A stretch of 64,000 nt of DNA from positions 5,119,001 to 5,183,000 of the forward strand of contig JAWQUS010000020.1 in NCBI GenBank assembly GCA_036365455.1. The letters run 5' to 3'. How positions within the stretch are numbered: position 1 is the stretch's first letter; each line of letters opens with the position of its first letter. Source of the DNA: Macrosoma leucophasiata. Its lineage: Eukaryota; Arthropoda; Insecta; Lepidoptera; Hedylidae. Made by a program: the position numbers and the translations under genes. Below, piece by piece: positions 61,147-64,000 of the stretch. Below the pieces are notes generated by a model, which saw only the letters and a program-made list of their open reading frames with translations, was not told the DNA's origin and ran no database searches.

Positions 61147-63959
61147 CTGTGAAAGAAGCATCCATTACAGAATATAATATTAGTGGTTGAGCTTAATTGG
61201 AGGAGCTCTAAGAAGAGATAGATACTGAAACAACTTTTTTATCTTGAGACATGCTATAGGTATATATAGGTATACATAGTAAATATTAAAATTTAATCTT
61301 TAGGCAAAGAATAAGAGTTTGAAACGTCTATGAAACAAATAAAAGAAAAAAAAGTTTGACGAAGTATATAATATATATTAATAATAATAATATTTATAAT
61401 AATTATAAATATATATTAATTAATAGTTGTAGTTCGGTCTATCAATGCCCTGGGGCAATACCACTGTCTCATAGGGCAGACTTCTTTCAATCTTAGTTTG
61501 TTTTGACGTATGTATAATAATTAATGTCAAGTAAAATATAGATTATATTAAGACTCCTCTAAAGTTTTGTATGCGTTGACATTCGTCATACGTCAAAATC
61601 AATTATGATTGCAATAAGACTGCTATAAGAGATGGACTGTTCTGTCAGACTGCACTACTACGACTCTACTTTGACCTCGAGTCGAACTTTCAAAGCTCAT
61701 TTTGTTTCACACACGTGTCAAAAAAAACAAAATCTTTAGAGCCTTTACTTTGGAACTAAAGCCTTACTTTGGAAAGCCCTTACCTACTTATATCAACCTA
61801 ATTATATGAGTGTACTAAATTTTAACTCAATTGGTCTAATACTTTTGGGAAAAATCTGCTGTGACAGACGAACAGACGCGTGAGTGTTCTTTTAAGGTTC
61901 CATTTTGTTCTTTTGAGGTAAGGAATCCAATAAATAGGTAAGGTTCATACCAATATCGATGAAATCGTCGGTGTACCCAGACTCTAGTCGCGACTCCATG
62001 ATGCATCGTCGTAGAGCATGGGTCACTCCGTAAGCCGTGCAAACTCCCATTTCGCCTACGGCTGTAAGTGAAAAAGCCACATAAAGAAGACTTACGTGAT
62101 CGACAACGTGACGTGATCAGAAGGCTGATAACGTGAAGCCTTAGAAGAATAAGGCTAATTCTATGCGTGAAGCGTCAACCAAACGTTTCTACACACCTAG
62201 CGTTTTGACTCCAAACTCCAAATGAAAGTCAATTAAACATCCTCCGTATTTCCACAAATAAATTAATTGAGATAAATATCGACGTAAAACTACTTATTTC
62301 ATGAATATAACGATTTAAAAAATAATATTAATTTCATAAATAATTTCAAATATGACGTGATTTGCAATACGTTTAGAAATTTATTTAAAAAAATCTTCAA
62401 ATCTTGAAAGCCGAGTCAATCTTGAAAGTGTGCAACACAGAGAATGCTCTACGAACTCGAAATGCCGATTGCCTCTTTTCTAAGTTGGATGTGTACGGAA
62501 TATTCTTGGATATCTAGGTAGAAAGTTTTGAAAGCTTTTAAAGATTGCCTACCTATCGAAGTAGGTATAATAAACTTACATTTTGAACCCAAAATTCCTG
62601 TTGGATTTTTGGTATTGTATTGAAATTTAATTCTGTAATCCACGGGAATGTCCTTAGCTTCGTAGATTTCGTAATTGATGTTGCGATTCGTTAACAGCTT
62701 TCCTGTAGTTGTGTTATAGACGAATTTCTCCATTGTGAAGTAACTCAAACCCATTAGGTGTGCTCCTTCTATCTGTGTAGATTTATATCCTGTTTTTTTA
62801 TATAATAAAGGTGGCAAACAAGTACGCAATAAATTAATCACGCATTTGAATGCGCATATCTTTTCAGCCTATGTTAATGCGCTAACTCGTCAGTTGGTAG
62901 TGCCTGAGCCTTCAGAGCTGTAATGTACCTATGGCCCTGTATTAACTATCACTGAGATAAAACAGCTAAGGTCTCAGGCGTAGCAACGCATCTGCATTTT
63001 GACCTTGGTCTTCGTGTGGGTGTGTCTATAGGCTGCAGTCATCATTTAACATCAATGTGAACTGCATGCTTGTTTGCCATTTTCATTACATAAAAAAAAA
63101 TAAGTTCATGATTAAGGGTATTTAAAATGACGAAGCAAAACGTTAAACCACTGAAAGCGTTTGCTAAAATTGTTAAGGTAGGTACTAACCTGTCCGATAT
63201 CAATCTTTGGACTAATGCTCAAACCAACATCCTCTAAGATATCAGTTCTTGTGATTTGAAACTTTCCTGTTATTACATCTAAAATTACTTCAGTGAACGC
63301 AACAGCGAAAATATTGTAACTCTTTAAATTCGGATCAAATTCCGATGTTGAATATAAGGTCGACAAAGGTATTTGTTCATCAGCGGCTCTCTCAATTAAC
63401 TCTGCCCAAGTAGCATTTTTCAATTCATCTTTCACCGGTTGCAACCGCTCATTCAGTACTTTGCAGCAATTAATTACTGCATAGCAAATTGTTTCAGAAG
63501 CAAAACTACCGGCAGTAGCTATATTATTAGCAGAAACAAATGAGTAGTAAGGTACGATCTTTACATAGTCCACGGGTATGCCTAATTCATACGCACACAC
63601 TTGTGATGCTTTTGTATTAATTCCTTGTCCCATTTCTATACCCGCAGTTGCTAATGTAACTGAGCCGTCTTTTCGATAAATTGATACTAGGACGTTGTAT
63701 GTGCCAAGGTATTTTAAAGGGAATGACATTAAACTTGTGCTTATTGCTTTCTTCATCCATCTGTTCCCTTCATTGTATTTTTTAATTTCTTGAACACGTG
63801 CATCGTAATTTGCGTCTTTCTTTAATGTGTCTATTAGTAGTGGCAGATTGTTGTCTTCGGTTCTCATATTTAATAATCGGACCTCAATTGAATCTTTTTG
63901 TACAACGTAAGCTATGTGCTCCATTATGTGTTCTATACATGCTATACCTTCGCTTGTAC
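61073..63959 (-). CDS. Second aldehyde oxidase, 3' part (gene runs off the window)
   Basis: Last four coding exons: 63190-63959, 62580-62772, 61951-62061, 61073-61146; 1148 nt, about 382 residues, in phase. Seen: TSEGIACIEHIMEHIAY, NRWMKKAI, AGIEMGQGINTK, GLSYFTMEKFVY, IPVDYRIKF, SVGEMGVCTAYG with the catalytic Glu, and ESILKALDVHLTEF before TAA at 61073-61075. These are the molybdenum-domain segments of the same enzyme family as the neighbour, with similar but clearly different sequence, so it is a paralogue rather than an assembly duplicate. Exon lengths 770 and 193 are identical to the first gene; the third is 111 versus 114. The 5' exons lie beyond 64000. Confidence 0.94.
61147..61950. 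other. Intron of the second aldehyde oxidase
   Basis: 804 bp, AT-rich, with a TAA/TAT-rich stretch at 61365-61430. Near 61800-61915 lies a decayed motif ending AAGGTTCCATTTTG, common to moth interspersed repeats. Confidence 0.5.
61951..62061 (-). CDS. Second aldehyde oxidase, penultimate exon
   Basis: Acceptor CACTTACAG, SVGEMGVCTAYGVTHALRRC; the catalytic Glu is conserved. Donor G|GTATGA. Confidence 0.93.
62580..62772 (-). CDS. Second aldehyde oxidase, exon equivalent to exon 14
   Basis: 193 nt, IEGAHLMGLSYFTMEKFVYN through GILGSK. Acceptor CTACACAG and donor T|GTAAGT. The longer open frame extends into intron on both sides. Confidence 0.93.
62800..63103 (+). repeat. Family A repeat, rearranged copy
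   Basis: A minus-oriented tail fragment at 62800-62825 and a plus-oriented tail half at 62930-63103 ending CATTACATAAAAAAAA. In the intron between the two upstream exons of the second aldehyde oxidase. Confidence 0.65.
63190..63959 (-). CDS. Second aldehyde oxidase, exon equivalent to exon 13
   Basis: 770 nt, acceptor TTATTTAAAG at 63960 (weak pyrimidine tract), donor CAG|GTTAGT. Contains GIEMGQGINTK and YYSFVSANNIATAGS. Confidence 0.95.
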
Positions 63960-64000
63960 CTTTAAATAAAATAAACGTGTGTGAAAATAGTTATTTTAGA

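Overview
The window looks like a piece of a lepidopteran (moth or butterfly) nuclear genome. It is AT-rich, its genes are split by short spliceosomal exons, and most of the rest is transposon debris: A-tailed retroposons, tRNA-derived SINEs, non-LTR fragments, hAT-type elements, inverted-repeat elements and Helitron-like 3' ends. The genus cannot be named from the sequence alone.

Five host loci are supported. (1) 7.8-17.8 kb, minus strand: a five-exon gene for a 695-residue nuclear protein of the GPATCH2/GPATCH2L family, with no G-patch visible and one GC-AG intron. Its 6.1-kb first intron is packed with nested transposons. (2) 20.7-22.85 kb, plus strand: a two-exon Cut8/STS1-type proteasome-tethering protein of 354 residues, divergent from gene 1. 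Its intron holds a 36-bp minisatellite that is open in several frames. (3) 28.3-29.6 kb, plus strand: a two-exon gene for an unrecognised 96-residue basic/acidic protein with a cyclin-docking-like motif. (4) 31.5-59.7 kb, plus strand: a complete aldehyde oxidase gene, 16 coding exons, 1271 residues, all splice phases consistent. (5) 61.1 kb to the window edge, minus strand: the last four coding exons of a second aldehyde oxidase, tail-to-tail with the first and with nearly the same exon lengths.

Intron 1 of the first aldehyde oxidase (13.7 kb) contains a full-length 7.77-kb gypsy/errantivirus-type LTR retrotransposon in antisense orientation. Its 377-bp LTRs read as identical, it has a 4-bp target duplication (GGCT), a primer-binding site matching the 3' end of serine tRNA, and uninterrupted gag, pol and env-like frames, so it is a recent insertion.

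The two aldehyde oxidases are molybdo-flavoenzymes. Each polypeptide carries two 2Fe-2S clusters, an FAD domain and a molybdopterin domain, and in insects this family oxidises aldehydes, including odorants and xenobiotics. The other three genes are unrelated nuclear-protein genes that happen to be neighbours.

The most striking structure outside genes is an A-tailed dispersed repeat of about 290 bp with some 17-18 whole or partial copies in 64 kb. Several nested-insertion scars give a relative order of transposon arrivals.
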